Below, in pieces: positions 25,377-34,667 of a stretch of 64,000 nucleotides of DNA (positions are counted from its first letter, which is position 1; each line of letters begins with the position of its first letter). Origin of the DNA: CAWDVH01 sp963805705 (lineage in GTDB: Bacteria > Actinomycetota > Actinomycetes > Streptosporangiales > Streptosporangiaceae); assembly GCA_963805705.1 (NCBI GenBank), contig CAWDVH010000001.1, forward strand, positions 2,790,001 to 2,854,000. Direction: 5' to 3'. Under the pieces are notes generated by a model. The model saw only the letters and a list, made by a program, of their open reading frames with translations, searched no databases and had not been told where the DNA came from. Both the position numbers and the translations under genes were made by a program.

Positions 25377-26813
25377 GTGACCCAGATTCATGACATGACC
25401 GTGATCGAGCTGGCCGCGTCGATTCGCGACGGCGAGCTGTCGCCCGTTGAGGTGACAGACCACTACCTGGACCGGATCGACCGCCTGGGCGATCAGGTCG
25501 GCGCGTTCTACACGGTGACCCACGAGCTCGCGCGCGAGGAGGCGGCCAGGGCGGAGAAGGCCGCCGCGCAGAGCCGTGCCGCCGGGGAGCGGGGCCCGGC
25601 GCTGCCGCCGCTGACCGGGGTGCCGATCCCGATCAAGGACCTGAACATGGTGGCCGGGGTGCGCCTGACCTTCGGCAGCACCCTGCTCAAGGACAACGTG
25701 GCGACCGAGGACGACTACGTGGTCAGCGCGCTGCGCGCGGGCGGGATCGTCATCACCGGGAAAACGGCCACCCCCGAGTTCGGCCTGCCGTGCTACACCG
25801 AGACCAGGATCGGGCCGCCGGCCCGCACGCCGTGGGACCTGTCACGCTCGGCCGGCGGCTCCAGCGGCGGCGCGGCGGCCGCGGTGTCCGCCGGGCTCGC
25901 CCCCGCCGCCCAGGGCAGCGATGGTGGCGGATCGATCCGGATCCCGGCCAGCGTCTGCGGGCTGTTCGGCATCAAGCCGACCCGCGGCCGGATCTCCCGC
26001 GGCCCCCTGATGCCCGACCTGGCCGGGCTGTCGGTCGACGGGCCGCTGGCCCGGACGGTCGCGGACGCGGCGCTGCTCCTGGACGTGATGACCGGCAATC
26101 GCCCTGGCGATATGTACACCCTGCCGCCGCTGGGCCCCGGCGAGAGCTTCCTGTCGCACGCGAGCCGCGACCCCGGCCGGCTGCGGATCGCCCGGTCCTT
26201 GCAAAACGCGGTTCCCGGCGCCGATGTCCATCCCGACTGCATCGCCGCCTACGAGGACGCCAGCACCCTGCTGGCCAGTCTCGGCCATGAGGTGGAGGAC
26301 GTCGAGCTGCCCTTCGGCACCGACGCCGTGCCCGCGTTCGAGACGCTGTGGTACGCGATGTCGACCCTCGCGCCGATCGAGGCGGCCCAGGAAGGCGAGC
26401 TGCTGCCGCTGACCCGGTACCTGCGCAGCCGCGGTCAGGAGCTCAAGGCCGGCGATCTGCTGTTCGCGGAGGCCTACCTTCAGGCGATCATGCGCCCGGC
26501 CCTGTCCATGCTGAACGGCTACGACGCGATACTCAGCCCCACGCTCGCCCGGCCCCCCGTGCCGGTCGGGTACTTCGACGAGGTCGAGCCGGCCGAGAAC
26601 TTCGAGCGGCAGAAGCGGTTCACCCCCTACACGGCGCTCTACAACCTGTCCGGCCAGCCCGCGGTCAGCCTGCCGCTGCACTGGACGGACGCGGGGCTGC
26701 CCATCGGCGTGATGCTGGCCGGCCGGATCGGGGAAGAGGCGACCCTGATCTCGCTGTCGGCCCAGATCGAGGCCGCCCGCCCGTGGCAGCACCGGCACCC
26801 GCCGATCTGGTGA
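25377..26813 (+). CDS. Amidase (amidase signature family)
   Basis: 478 residues if started at the GTG at 25377 (VTQIHDMTVIELAASI); ATG 25335 would add 14 residues. The Ser-cisSer-Lys triad is complete: Lys in PIPIKDLNM, cis-Ser in GGSSGGAA and the nucleophile in GSDGGGSIRIPAS. It hydrolyses a carboxamide to acid and ammonia. The family includes GatA, but no gatB/gatC is adjacent and the C-terminus fits stand-alone 6-aminohexanoate-cyclic-dimer-hydrolase-like amidases. Cytosolic; no signal peptide. Confidence 0.93.
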   Translation: MTQIHDMTVIELAASIRDGELSPVEVTDHYLDRIDRLGDQVGAFYTVTHELAREEAARAEKAAAQSRAAGERGPALPPLTGVPIPIKDLNMVAGVRLTFGSTLLKDNVATEDDYVVSALRAGGIVITGKTATPEFGLPCYTETRIGPPARTPWDLSRSAGGSSGGAAAAVSAGLAPAAQGSDGGGSIRIPASVCGLFGIKPTRGRISRGPLMPDLAGLSVDGPLARTVADAALLLDVMTGNRPGDMYTLPPLGPGESFLSHASRDPGRLRIARSLQNAVPGADVHPDCIAAYEDASTLLASLGHEVEDVELPFGTDAVPAFETLWYAMSTLAPIEAAQEGELLPLTRYLRSRGQELKAGDLLFAEAYLQAIMRPALSMLNGYDAILSPTLARPPVPVGYFDEVEPAENFERQKRFTPYTALYNLSGQPAVSLPLHWTDAGLPIGVMLAGRIGEEATLISLSAQIEAARPWQHRHPPIW

Positions 26814-26883
26814 GGCCGCGCGGATCCGGGCCAGGGTCGGCGGCCGCGACGGTGCCGGTCAGCGGCGGCCGGCGGATCCGCGG

Positions 26884-27723
26884 TCAGCACCCGCCGGGCG
26901 GCCCCGTGGTACCGGCCCCCGGGGCTGGCTGATCCACGACACCCCCGTCGGTGCTGCGCAGCACCGCGCCGAAATGGACGACGTACCAGAGCCCGCGCCA
27001 CGAGATCAGCGACGCGATCCCGATGGACCGCAGCCGTCCGTTCAGCCGGTACAGCACCCGCGCGCCCGCCACATGCCAGTAGCCGACCCCGTTAGCGCAG
27101 GCTCCGGGGTTAATCCAGGCGGCCTGCGCCGACGGGACTATGACCCGGACGAGCCGGGCGTGGCGGGCCCCGCGGCCCAGCAGCGCATGGGCGGCGCCGA
27201 CATCCAGCCGGTAGTCGGCCACTAGCCGGTCATGCCAGTCCGCCGTCGGGTCGGCGATGGCCTTCACCTGCCGGTAGGCCCGCAGCGGGAAGAATGCGGG
27301 CATGCCGAGCGCCGGCTCCCCCGTGACCACGGCCGCCCACAGATCCGTCATCTCGGCACGAAAGACGCTGGTCCGGGCGCCAGGAAACGCCCTGGTCTGA
27401 TGCAGCCGGGCCGGCGGCAGCGGGACCGCGATCACCCCCGGCGACGCGCCAGCAGGCGACGGGCCCGGCGTGGCCGCCGGGGATGCGCCAGCGGGCGATG
27501 CGGCGCCGGGCGGCGCGGTAGCCGGGGCTGCGGGAGCGGGGGATGCGCCGGGCGGGGATGGGGAGCCGGCCGCGGCCTCGCCGGCCCCGGTGCGCGAAGT
27601 GCCCGCGCAGCCCGCGATCAGCACGGCGGTCAGGGGAGCAGCCAGCAGGACGCCGCCGACCCTGGCCCGGCGGGGCCGCGGCGCGGGCCGCGCTGACGGC
27701 GCTAATCTCACGGGCTGCTCCAT
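26884..27723 (-). CDS. Putative lipoprotein with Pro/Ala-rich linker
   Basis: 279 residues. The N-terminus has basic residues, a hydrophobic stretch and a lipobox LIAGC (Cys39), so it should be an exported lipoprotein. Residues about 45-100 are a low-complexity Ala/Pro/Ser/Gly linker with imperfect repeats (PAGASPAATPGPSPAGASPG). The folded C-terminal part (about 105-265) contains DLWAAVVTGEPALGMPAFFP and NGVGYWHVAGARVLYRL, which I do not recognise. It resembles secreted actinobacterial proteins of unknown function. Confidence 0.75.
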   Translation of the reverse strand: MEQPVRLAPSARPAPRPRRARVGGVLLAAPLTAVLIAGCAGTSRTGAGEAAAGSPSPPGASPAPAAPATAPPGAASPAGASPAATPGPSPAGASPGVIAVPLPPARLHQTRAFPGARTSVFRAEMTDLWAAVVTGEPALGMPAFFPLRAYRQVKAIADPTADWHDRLVADYRLDVGAAHALLGRGARHARLVRVIVPSAQAAWINPGACANGVGYWHVAGARVLYRLNGRLRSIGIASLISWRGLWYVVHFGAVLRSTDGGVVDQPAPGAGTTGPPGGC

Positions 27724-27858
27724 TCGTGCGGTCGGCGGGCGTTTACCGGCCGCGTATCAGGGAATTTCAGCTCGGCCAAGCCTTTTTATGCCTCTGGCCT
27801 GCACTGGCATGCCCGACAACGTCACGCCCGGGCGCAGAAGGGCGCATACTAGGAGTTG

Positions 27859-28086
27859 ATGAAGACTACCCGCGCCGCGACCCGGCGCTATCTGCCCGGA
27901 AGCCCCTTCAACGTCCCCACCGTCGTCCGGCCCGTTGAGCAGTACGCGGTGCTGGACCAGGTGACGCACGACAAGTACGGCCTTGGCCGCGTCATCGGTG
28001 TCGAGGACGACATCGCCGTCCTGGTTGACTTCGGCTCGCGGCAAGAGCGGATCAGGACACCAGACTCCAAGCTGACCAAGCTGTAG
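27859..28086 (+). CDS. Small conserved actinobacterial protein with Tudor-like fold
   Basis: 75 residues. ATG 27859 follows AGGAG at short spacing. The core DQVTHDKYGLGRVIGVEDDI-AVLVDFG is like the small beta-barrel at the C-terminus of UvrD/PcrA helicases and other nucleic-acid-associated Tudor-like domains. Similar 70-80-residue proteins are common in actinobacteria. It may contact RNA polymerase or nucleic acids by analogy; no direct evidence. Confidence 0.7.
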   Translation: MKTTRAATRRYLPGSPFNVPTVVRPVEQYAVLDQVTHDKYGLGRVIGVEDDIAVLVDFGSRQERIRTPDSKLTKL

Positions 28087-28686
28087 GGGCCGGTCAGCGA
28101 CGCCTGGTTCGTGTCGCTGACCGAGCATGCCCGTCGGGGTGGCAGTGGTAGTCCTGTCGTGTTCCCGCAACTATGTGATGCCCATCGGTCATCTCTGGCA
28201 TGAGCTTCCCGCGTGCGTGAGCTGTGCCCGCCAGCAGTGATCCTGTGCGTGCCGTGCCGCGGTCGGGTGTGCCGCCGTCGGGCATGCCACGGTCGGGCGT
28301 GCCGTGGTGGGGCGTGCTCTCGTCGGCCACGGCTCCCGTCCTGCTGATCGGCGGGTGGACAATCGCCGCCGGGCTGCAGCCCGATCACTTCGATCCGGTC
28401 ACCGGTACCATCAGCGCACTGGCCGCCCATGGCGCCACCGACCGGTGGGTGATGACGCTGGCGCTGGCTGCGCTGGGCGCGTGTTATGCCGTCACCGGAC
28501 TGGCCCTGCGGCCGGCTGCCCGGCCGGGCAGGCTGCTGCTCGTGGCAGGCGGCGTCGCCACGGTAGTGGTCGCGGCGAATCCGCTGCCCGCAGGCGGCGG
28601 CAGCTCACTGCCGCACGGGCTGGCGGCCGGCGTCGCGTTCGTGGCCCTGGTGATCTGGCCCGCCGCCGCCTGGCGGCGGCCCAGCT

Positions 28687-28714
28687 CCGTACCAGCTGAC
28701 CCGTACCAGCTGAC
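28687..28714 (+). repeat. 14-bp tandem duplication inside the DUF998 gene
   Basis: Two perfect adjacent copies of CCGTACCAGCTGAC. Because 14 is not a multiple of three, the duplication shifts the reading frame. Confidence 0.9.
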
Positions 28715-28720
28715 CCAGTA

Positions 28721-28780
28721 CCGTCCAGCCTGGCACCGTCCAGCCTGGCACCGTCCAACCCGGCACCGTCCAGCCCCGTG
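28721..28780 (+). repeat. 15-bp coding minisatellite in the DUF998 gene
   Basis: Four units of CCGTCCAGCCTGGCA, the third and fourth diverged. In the downstream (native) frame they encode an Ala-Pro-Ser-Ser-Leu-type linker. Another three 15-bp units (CGGTCGGGTGTGCCG type) lie at 28260-28304 near the start of the gene. Confidence 0.85.
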
Positions 28781-29013
28781 CCAGCCGTTTTGCGCCCGGC
28801 TGTGGCCGCAGGCGCCGTCCTGATCCTCGCTGGCCTGCTGACCTGGTTCGCCGTCGAACTCTGGGGCGGCGGCGGTCAGGTCGGGCGGTCGGAGCGCGTA
28901 CTGGCCGGGGCGGAATCGATCTGGCCCCTGGTCGTAGTCCTGGCCGCCCGCTGGCCGCTATTTCCGGCGCCCCGTCGGGCCAGGGCTGAGGCGGAAGATG
29001 AGGAGAACTCCTC

Positions 29014-29907
29014 ATGATCCAGCATCGGCTCACCCCTACGGTGACATCACAGGTAGGCCGGTTCAGCTCGTACGAGGCTGGTGAAAGGGGCGCGTCCCAG
29101 ATGAGCGCTGAGTGGGAATCCGTCGAGTCCGGTCCGATCGCCGCCGACCGTAAAGTGCTGCTTATCCCCGGAGGCCTGAACACAGCACGGTCCTACGCCG
29201 AGCTGATGGCTGAGCCGGCGCTTCGCGGGGTGCGCCTGGTGGCCGTGACCCTTCCGGGACACGGCGGCACACCGCCGCCGGAGGACTTCAGCATCGAGGC
29301 CTACGCCAGGCTCGCTGCCGGGCTGGCCGCTGATCTCGGCTGCGACGCCGTGGTCGGGTTCAGCATCGGCGCCAGCGTCGCATTCGAGATGGCTGTGTCG
29401 GGCGCGTTTCGCGGGCCGGTGGTGCTGCTCGGGATCAGCCTTTCGCTCGGGGACGAGTCGGCTTTCCTCCGCGTGCTCAACCGGCTGGCTGTTCCGCTGG
29501 GAAGCCTGCCGTGGGCCTTGATGCTCAAGTCGGTAGGCATGGCGACGAGGCTGGCGCGGGTGTCAGCGGATCGCCGTGCTGAGCTCCTGACCGACTTCCG
29601 CAGGAACGACCCGCGGCTGATGCGGCAGGTCTTCCGCGCCTACCTGAAGTACCTCGGACGGTACGACTCGCCGGCGGCACGACTCTGCGACGCGGGGGTG
29701 CCAGCGTGGGTTGTGCATGCGGACAAGGGTGACGGCGAGCTCTCCGAGGAGGAGCGCAGCACGCTTGAGGCGTGCCCCCGGACAACCGTGGTCACCATCC
29801 CCGGCACCAGCTACTTCATGCCCAACGACGAGCCTGAGCGCGTCGCCAGCCTCCTGGTCGAGGCTCTTGGCCACGCTGCTGAGCACCAGGACCGGCACAG
29901 CCGATGA
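29014..29907 (+). CDS. Alpha/beta hydrolase
   Basis: 297 residues; the ATG at 29014 overlaps the DUF998 stop by four bases, and a shorter start at 29101 (MSAEWES) is possible. The oxyanion entry is LLIPGGLNTARSY, the nucleophile elbow GFSIGAS, and the histidine-bearing end is not in the usual HG position (GTSYFMPNDEPE). The catalytic Asp is likely in VVHADKGDG. It is a cytosolic esterase/lipase-like enzyme of unknown substrate, linked by overlap to the damaged membrane gene upstream. Confidence 0.88.
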   Translation: MIQHRLTPTVTSQVGRFSSYEAGERGASQMSAEWESVESGPIAADRKVLLIPGGLNTARSYAELMAEPALRGVRLVAVTLPGHGGTPPPEDFSIEAYARLAAGLAADLGCDAVVGFSIGASVAFEMAVSGAFRGPVVLLGISLSLGDESAFLRVLNRLAVPLGSLPWALMLKSVGMATRLARVSADRRAELLTDFRRNDPRLMRQVFRAYLKYLGRYDSPAARLCDAGVPAWVVHADKGDGELSEEERSTLEACPRTTVVTIPGTSYFMPNDEPERVASLLVEALGHAAEHQDRHSR

Positions 29908-29977
29908 CGGCTGCGCGGCCGTCACCCGGTTTCGATGCCACTGACGGCTGCGCGGCCGTCACCTGGTTCGATGCCAC
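29905..29977 (+). terminator. Duplicated hairpin after the alpha/beta hydrolase gene
   Basis: Two direct copies of about 36-37 bp (29905-29941 and 29942-29977) each contain the perfect hairpin TGACGGC-tgcgcg-GCCGTCA. The first begins at the hydrolase stop codon itself. A tandem terminator is the simplest reading. Confidence 0.6.
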
Positions 29978-30017
29978 GGTGAGGTAGAGCCGGCCAGGTC
30001 CAGCTGATGTGCACTCC

Positions 30018-31595
30018 TCACGTTCCGCCGGCGATGAGCTCCTCGTCAGGCAGCAGGCCGTGCTGCACCGCGAACAGGCTCGCGGACGCGCGATTGCTGG
30101 CGCCGATCTTGATGTAGATGTGCTCGATGTGATTGCCCACGGTCTTCGGTGACATGACCAGCCGCTGGGCGATCTCCCTGGACGGTAGGCCCCGGGCGGC
30201 CAGGCGCAGCACCTCGACCTCGCGAGCGGTCAGTCCGGCGACGCCGCCGGCGCGCCGCCGTACCCGGTGGCCTGCGGCGCTGAGCACCGCCTCGGCGGCG
30301 TCGCCGTCAAGCCGGCCGGACCGTACCTCAGCGCGCAGCTCCCCGGCCGCCTCATCGGCGGACCGGGCCGCCCGGTGCGGACGAGGCTCTCGCATCGCCT
30401 GGTACGCGTCGGCCGCGCCCAGCACCCTGGCGGCCCGCGAGATCGACCGGCCGCTGACGCCTCGGGGATAACCCGAGCCATCCAGGCGCTCGCGGTGCTG
30501 CACGGCCAGCGCGCCCAGCGGCGCCAGCGCAGCCGACTGCCGAAGCATCCGCTCGGTGATGTAGGGCTGCATGCGCACCCGTTCCCACTCGCCTGGCCCC
30601 AGCGATCCCGGCTTGTCCCAGATCGCGTTCGACACCCCGAGCCGGCCGAACCCCAGCACCAGGCCGGCCCGGCGAAGAAGGCGGACGTCCTCCGCCGGCA
30701 AGTTCAGGGCCAGGCCGGCGGCCGCAGCCAGGTCAGCGACGGCGGCCGAGTGCCCCAGCATGTAGGGCGACTTGAGATCGACGAAGTTGGCGACGGCAAA
30801 CAGCTTCGCGTCGAACTCGCCGCCGGATGCCATCACGGCCAGGGCCGGCTCGGCCGCGATAACCGCATCCCAGGTCTGAACCGCGTCGACGTCGGCCAGG
30901 ATGTCTCCCGCATCTTCCCGCAGCAGCGCGGCCAGCTTCGGATCGAACTGCTTCCCGCTGCGCTCGCGGGCCAATGCGACCGCCGCCCCGACCCCGCCGA
31001 CGCGGTGCGCCACCTCGGCGAACTCGGCGAGCTGAGCAATCCGGGCCGGCACCGGAATATCCTCACCACCTACACCGCCCGGCCAGCCCCGCCCGTCCCA
31101 CCGCTCGTAGGCCGCACCGACACCGTCGAGCACCGCGTCAGCCAGGCCCAGCTGCTCGGCGAGCAGCCGCGTCATCTTCGCGTGATGGTCGATCATGCCG
31201 TCCACCTCACGATGGCCGGATATGGCAAATTCGATACCGAGCCGGAACCGGTGCAGCGGCGGATGCCCCGCACCCAGGAACCTCATCGCCGACGCCGCCG
31301 CGCGCGCGCTGCGCAGGTCGTAGTCGTACTTCCTCGACTTCATGGCGATGTCGTCGCCGAACCATTTCGCCTGCTCGTGCGCGTCGGTGTGGCAACCGAC
31401 GTTGACCAGCAACGCCGTGTAATACACCGCTCCCCGTGACTCCTCGTCCAGCCCGGCGTGCTCGGCCAGCTTCAGCGCGATCAGGCACTGACGCAGCACG
31501 TGCTCCATCGGCTGCCCAAAACCAAGATCGATCCCCAGCGACAACGCCGCGACTAGCTCGGCAACCCGAACTCGGCCTTCCTCGTCCGATGTCAC
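30018..31595 (-). CDS. HD/HD-GYP-domain regulator with C-terminal LuxR helix-turn-helix
   Basis: 525 residues. The N-terminal half is HD-like (YYTALLVNVGCHTDAHEQAK; AYERWDGRGWPGGVGGEDIP). The middle has the second half of an HD-GYP domain (VQHRERLDGSGYPRG, SRAARVLGAADAYQAM). Residues about 455-515 are a LuxR/GerE DNA-binding domain (LTAREVEVLRLAARGLPSRE, MSPKTVGNHIEHIYIKI). The HDxGK metal motif expected at AGLVLGFGRLGVSN is missing, so it is probably a ligand-sensing rather than catalytic cyclic-di-GMP domain. It acts as a transcription regulator; targets unknown. Confidence 0.88.
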   Translation of the reverse strand: MTSDEEGRVRVAELVAALSLGIDLGFGQPMEHVLRQCLIALKLAEHAGLDEESRGAVYYTALLVNVGCHTDAHEQAKWFGDDIAMKSRKYDYDLRSARAAASAMRFLGAGHPPLHRFRLGIEFAISGHREVDGMIDHHAKMTRLLAEQLGLADAVLDGVGAAYERWDGRGWPGGVGGEDIPVPARIAQLAEFAEVAHRVGGVGAAVALARERSGKQFDPKLAALLREDAGDILADVDAVQTWDAVIAAEPALAVMASGGEFDAKLFAVANFVDLKSPYMLGHSAAVADLAAAAGLALNLPAEDVRLLRRAGLVLGFGRLGVSNAIWDKPGSLGPGEWERVRMQPYITERMLRQSAALAPLGALAVQHRERLDGSGYPRGVSGRSISRAARVLGAADAYQAMREPRPHRAARSADEAAGELRAEVRSGRLDGDAAEAVLSAAGHRVRRRAGGVAGLTAREVEVLRLAARGLPSREIAQRLVMSPKTVGNHIEHIYIKIGASNRASASLFAVQHGLLPDEELIAGGT

Positions 31596-31680
31596 AAGCC
31601 CCTCGCTGACTCAGCAGAACATCCCGGCGCCTGGTCACACCGTAACGGCCAGTGCCGCACGCGGGCATGAAACGCCAGCT

Positions 31681-32655
31681 TCAAGATCGAGCCTGGGTGG
31701 CTTCAAGGACGACATGAGCCGGGCCGGGGTGCCGGGCCGGGGTCAGGCCGGCGGCGGCCAGATGGCGGGCGTAGCGGGCCTCCAGGCTGGCGTGCACGAC
31801 GATCAGCAGCTTCCGACCGCCCCTGGCCCGCTGGGCGAGCGCCCGCATCAGCTCGGCGCTCTGCTCGGCGTTGATGTGCGTAGGGACGTTGCAGACGGTC
31901 AGCGGGGTGGGCTCAGCCTGCCCCGGATCGGGCGTGCAGTGCACCTCCAGGGCGACGCCGCTGGCCGCCGCGTTCCGCTGGGCGAGCCACAAGGCGATGC
32001 AGTCCACGTCGGTGGCCACGGCCCGCGCGGCGATCCCGTTGCGGACCGCCGCGATGGCGAGCGGGCCGTACCCGACCCCGATGTCGGCCAGCACGCTGAC
32101 CGGCGGCTGGCGCAGCGTGACCTCGGCCAGCAAGCGGGACCCGTCGTCGATGTGGTCCGGTGAGAAGACGCCGTAGTCGGCCAGGAAGGTGAGCCCATGC
32201 GCGCCGATCACGGCCGAGAACTGCCGCGCCTCGGGCTGCGCGGGCTTGACCAGCGGCAGGCCGCTGATCCGGATCAGGCCGCCGTCGCGCGTGCGCCCGA
32301 CATCCTGCCAGCCGAGCTCGGTCAGCAGAGCGGCGCAGGACCGGGGGCCCTGCTGCTGGCCCAGGTACCAGGAGACCTCAGCGCCGGGCCCGGCCAGGCG
32401 CTGCGTTACCAGCCAGCTGAGCACGGGAATGAGGGACTTGCCCCGGTAGCCGGGGAGGCGGACGCTGACCGCCCCGGCGCGCGGCAGGTCAGCGGCTATG
32501 GCGGTGTGCAGTCCGATCCGCGGGGCCGCGGCAGGCGCGTCGGCCAGCTCGGCGGCGGTGAAGCCGATTCCGCCGTCACCGGGCGGGATCCCGCCGGCCG
32601 GGATGCCCAGGTGCCAGCGGCCGACAGGCCCCATCTCCGGCATCACCGCGTCCAT
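31681..32655 (-). CDS. SAM-dependent methyltransferase, RsmC/MTS-like
   Basis: 324 residues. The C-terminal methyltransferase half begins LTFLADYGVFSPDHIDDGSR, has motif I VLADIGVGYGPLAIAA and the acidic end of strand 2 AVATDVDCIALWLAQRNAA. The catalytic-site motif is CNVPTHIN, where RsmC/RlmG enzymes have NPPFH. The N-terminal half is a degenerate duplicate, as in RsmC. Because the NPPY/F-type motif is altered, rRNA guanine N2 methylation is not certain. Monocistronic. Confidence 0.8.
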   Translation of the reverse strand: MDAVMPEMGPVGRWHLGIPAGGIPPGDGGIGFTAAELADAPAAAPRIGLHTAIAADLPRAGAVSVRLPGYRGKSLIPVLSWLVTQRLAGPGAEVSWYLGQQQGPRSCAALLTELGWQDVGRTRDGGLIRISGLPLVKPAQPEARQFSAVIGAHGLTFLADYGVFSPDHIDDGSRLLAEVTLRQPPVSVLADIGVGYGPLAIAAVRNGIAARAVATDVDCIALWLAQRNAAASGVALEVHCTPDPGQAEPTPLTVCNVPTHINAEQSAELMRALAQRARGGRKLLIVVHASLEARYARHLAAAGLTPARHPGPAHVVLEATQARS

Positions 32656-32807
32656 GATCAGCCGATTCTACCGAGCTGCCTCCCGGGCCCGCCGCGCCCG
32701 CATCCCGCCTCCGCACGGGCACCAGCCGGCCCGCACCAGAGCCGGGGACACCAGGCCGTAGCCGGACCCGGGCTGCGGCCGGCACCGCCGCCACGCCATC
32801 ATGGGGG

Positions 32808-34631
32808 ATGATCGATAGCGAGCTGGCCCGGCGGGCCGAGGCACTGGGCGTCTCGGCCAGCTATCTGGACTGGCGGAAGATGAAAGTCGAGGCCAGCGAG
32901 CAGACTCTCACCGCCATCCTCGACGCTCTCGGTGATCCGCCGGATCTCCCCGGCATTCCCGCGCAAACCAGCGCCGGCGGCCTGGCGGTGCCCGGGGTCC
33001 CGCGGACCCGGTCCTGGGGTTTCACCATCCAGCTGTACTCGGTGCGCTCTCGCCGGTCCTGGGGCCACGGGGACCTGCGCGACCTGGCCAACCTGGCCGT
33101 CTGGAGTGCCCGCGAGCTGGGCGCGGGCTTCCTGCTGGTCAACCCGCTGCACGCGGCGGAGCCGCTGCCCCCGGTCAGCCCGTCCCCGTACCTCCCGATG
33201 ACCAGGAGGTACACCAGCCCGCTCTACCTGCGGATCGAGGACATTCCCGAATACGGGCGGCTGCCCGCGCCCGAGCGCAGCCGGGTCGACGCGCTGGGAT
33301 CCCCGCTGCGGGCCCGTAACGCCACGTCCGACCTCATCGACCGGGACGCGGTCTGGACGGCCAAGCGGACCGCCCTGAAGATCATCTATGCCGTCTCGCT
33401 GAGCGAGGCGCGGCGGGCCCAGTACGAGCGTTACCGCCAGCACGAGGGCAGCGACCTGGACAGCTGGTCGGCCTGGTGCGCGCTGGCCGAGCAGCACGGA
33501 CCCGACTGGCGCAGGTGGCCACAGGACGCGCGGGCACAGCGTCCTGGCTCTGAAGTCGTGGCGCGGTACCACCTGCAAGCGGAAGCGGATTTTCACAGCT
33601 GGCTGCAATGGCTGGCCGACGAGCAGATGGAAGCGGCGCAGCGGGCGGCGCTGGATGCCGGGATGGGCACCGGGGTCATTCACGACCTGGCCGTGGGGGT
33701 GCATCCCGGTGGCGCGGACGCCTGGGCGCAGCAGGACCTGTACGTGCGCGGGATGAGCGTGGGCGCGCCGCCGGACGGGTTCAACCAGCTCGGGCAGGAC
33801 TGGGGGCAGCCGCCCCTGCATCCGCAGCGGCTGGCCGCGGCCGGCTACCGGCCGCTGGCCGGGCTGTACGCGAGCGGGCTGCGGCACGCGGGCGGGCTGC
33901 GGGTGGATCACGTGATGGGGCTGATGCGGCTGTGGTGGGTGCCGGAGGGAATGACGCCCGATCGCGGCGCGTACGTGCGGTACGACCACACCGCGACGGT
34001 GGGCGCGCTGGCGGACCAGGCCGCGCGGGCCGGGGCGCTGGCGATCGGCGAGGACCTGGGCACCGTGGATCCGTGGATTCGCGACTACCTCGCCGGCCGT
34101 GGCATCCTCGGCACCTCGCTGCTGTGGTTCTCCCGCGAGAGCGACGGCACTCCGCTGCGGGCCCGCCACTGGCGCCGCAACTGCATGGCGACGGTGGGCA
34201 CGCACGACGTCCCGCCCGTCCAGGGCTTCCTGTCCGGCGAGCAGGTGACCGTTCGCGCCCGGCTCGGGCTGCTCACCCAGCCCGAAGAGGCAGAACGCAA
34301 AGAGTCTGAGCTGATGCTGTCCAGATGGCAGGACGCGCTGGAGCGGGAGGGTCTGATCCCGCCCGGCCCGCGGCCCGGAGCAGCGGAGTTCACCATGGCG
34401 CTGTATGCCTACCTGGCCCGGACCCCGGCCGCGCTGGTCGGTGTCTCGCTGGCCGATGCCGTCGGCGACCGCCGCACGCAGAACGTGCCCGGCACCTACG
34501 CGCAGTACCCGAACTGGCGGATCCCGCTGTGCGACGGCGAGGGCGAGGCGGTGCTGCTTGAGCACCTGCCGGAGATCGGCCTGCTCCGGGCCGTCGCGAA
34601 GGCCGCGACGCCGCGGCCCGCGGGCCGCTGA
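32808..34631 (+). CDS. malQ: 4-alpha-glucanotransferase (MalQ, GH77)
   Basis: 607 residues; ATG 32808. Transfers 1,4-alpha-glucan segments between maltooligosaccharides in glycogen/maltose metabolism. GH77 landmarks: SWGFTIQLYSVRSRRSWGHG, SPSPYLPMTRRYTSPLYL, nucleophile Asp in GLRVDHVMGL, acid/base Glu in AIGEDLGTVD, and Asp in VGTHDVPPVQGF. An N-terminal extension of about 60 residues (starch-binding-like domain of actinobacterial enzymes) precedes the barrel. Convergent with pepN. Confidence 0.96.
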   Translation: MIDSELARRAEALGVSASYLDWRKMKVEASEQTLTAILDALGDPPDLPGIPAQTSAGGLAVPGVPRTRSWGFTIQLYSVRSRRSWGHGDLRDLANLAVWSARELGAGFLLVNPLHAAEPLPPVSPSPYLPMTRRYTSPLYLRIEDIPEYGRLPAPERSRVDALGSPLRARNATSDLIDRDAVWTAKRTALKIIYAVSLSEARRAQYERYRQHEGSDLDSWSAWCALAEQHGPDWRRWPQDARAQRPGSEVVARYHLQAEADFHSWLQWLADEQMEAAQRAALDAGMGTGVIHDLAVGVHPGGADAWAQQDLYVRGMSVGAPPDGFNQLGQDWGQPPLHPQRLAAAGYRPLAGLYASGLRHAGGLRVDHVMGLMRLWWVPEGMTPDRGAYVRYDHTATVGALADQAARAGALAIGEDLGTVDPWIRDYLAGRGILGTSLLWFSRESDGTPLRARHWRRNCMATVGTHDVPPVQGFLSGEQVTVRARLGLLTQPEEAERKESELMLSRWQDALEREGLIPPGPRPGAAEFTMALYAYLARTPAALVGVSLADAVGDRRTQNVPGTYAQYPNWRIPLCDGEGEAVLLEHLPEIGLLRAVAKAATPRPAGR

Positions 34632-34667
34632 TGTCCGCGGCCCGGCTGCCCCGGCCCGGCTGGTGAC

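Larger units (their letters stand above)
28224..29017 (+). pseudogene. DUF998 membrane protein gene split by a frameshift
   Basis: The first frame (28224-28823) encodes a Ser/Pro-rich start with 15-bp repeats and then membrane helices typical of DUF998 (VLLIGGWTIAAGLQP, ALAALGACYAVTGLAL, LPHGLAAGVAFVALVIWPA). It then runs off into a repetitive region. The remaining helices (VLRPAVAAGAVLILAGLLTW, ERVLAGAESIWPLVVVLAAR) are in another frame ending at 29017. A 14-bp tandem duplication (28687-28714) lies between the halves, and removing one copy joins the two frames exactly. The 3' fragment overlaps the next gene by ATGA, which supports 29017 as the native end. It could be a pseudogene, a slippage switch or an assembly error. 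Confidence 0.8.

Noticed and set aside
28721..28780. CRISPR-like array in the DUF998 gene
   Set aside because: Units are contiguous 15-mers without spacers; a coding minisatellite.
32799..34565. 588-codon minus-strand frame
   Set aside because: Antisense to malQ.
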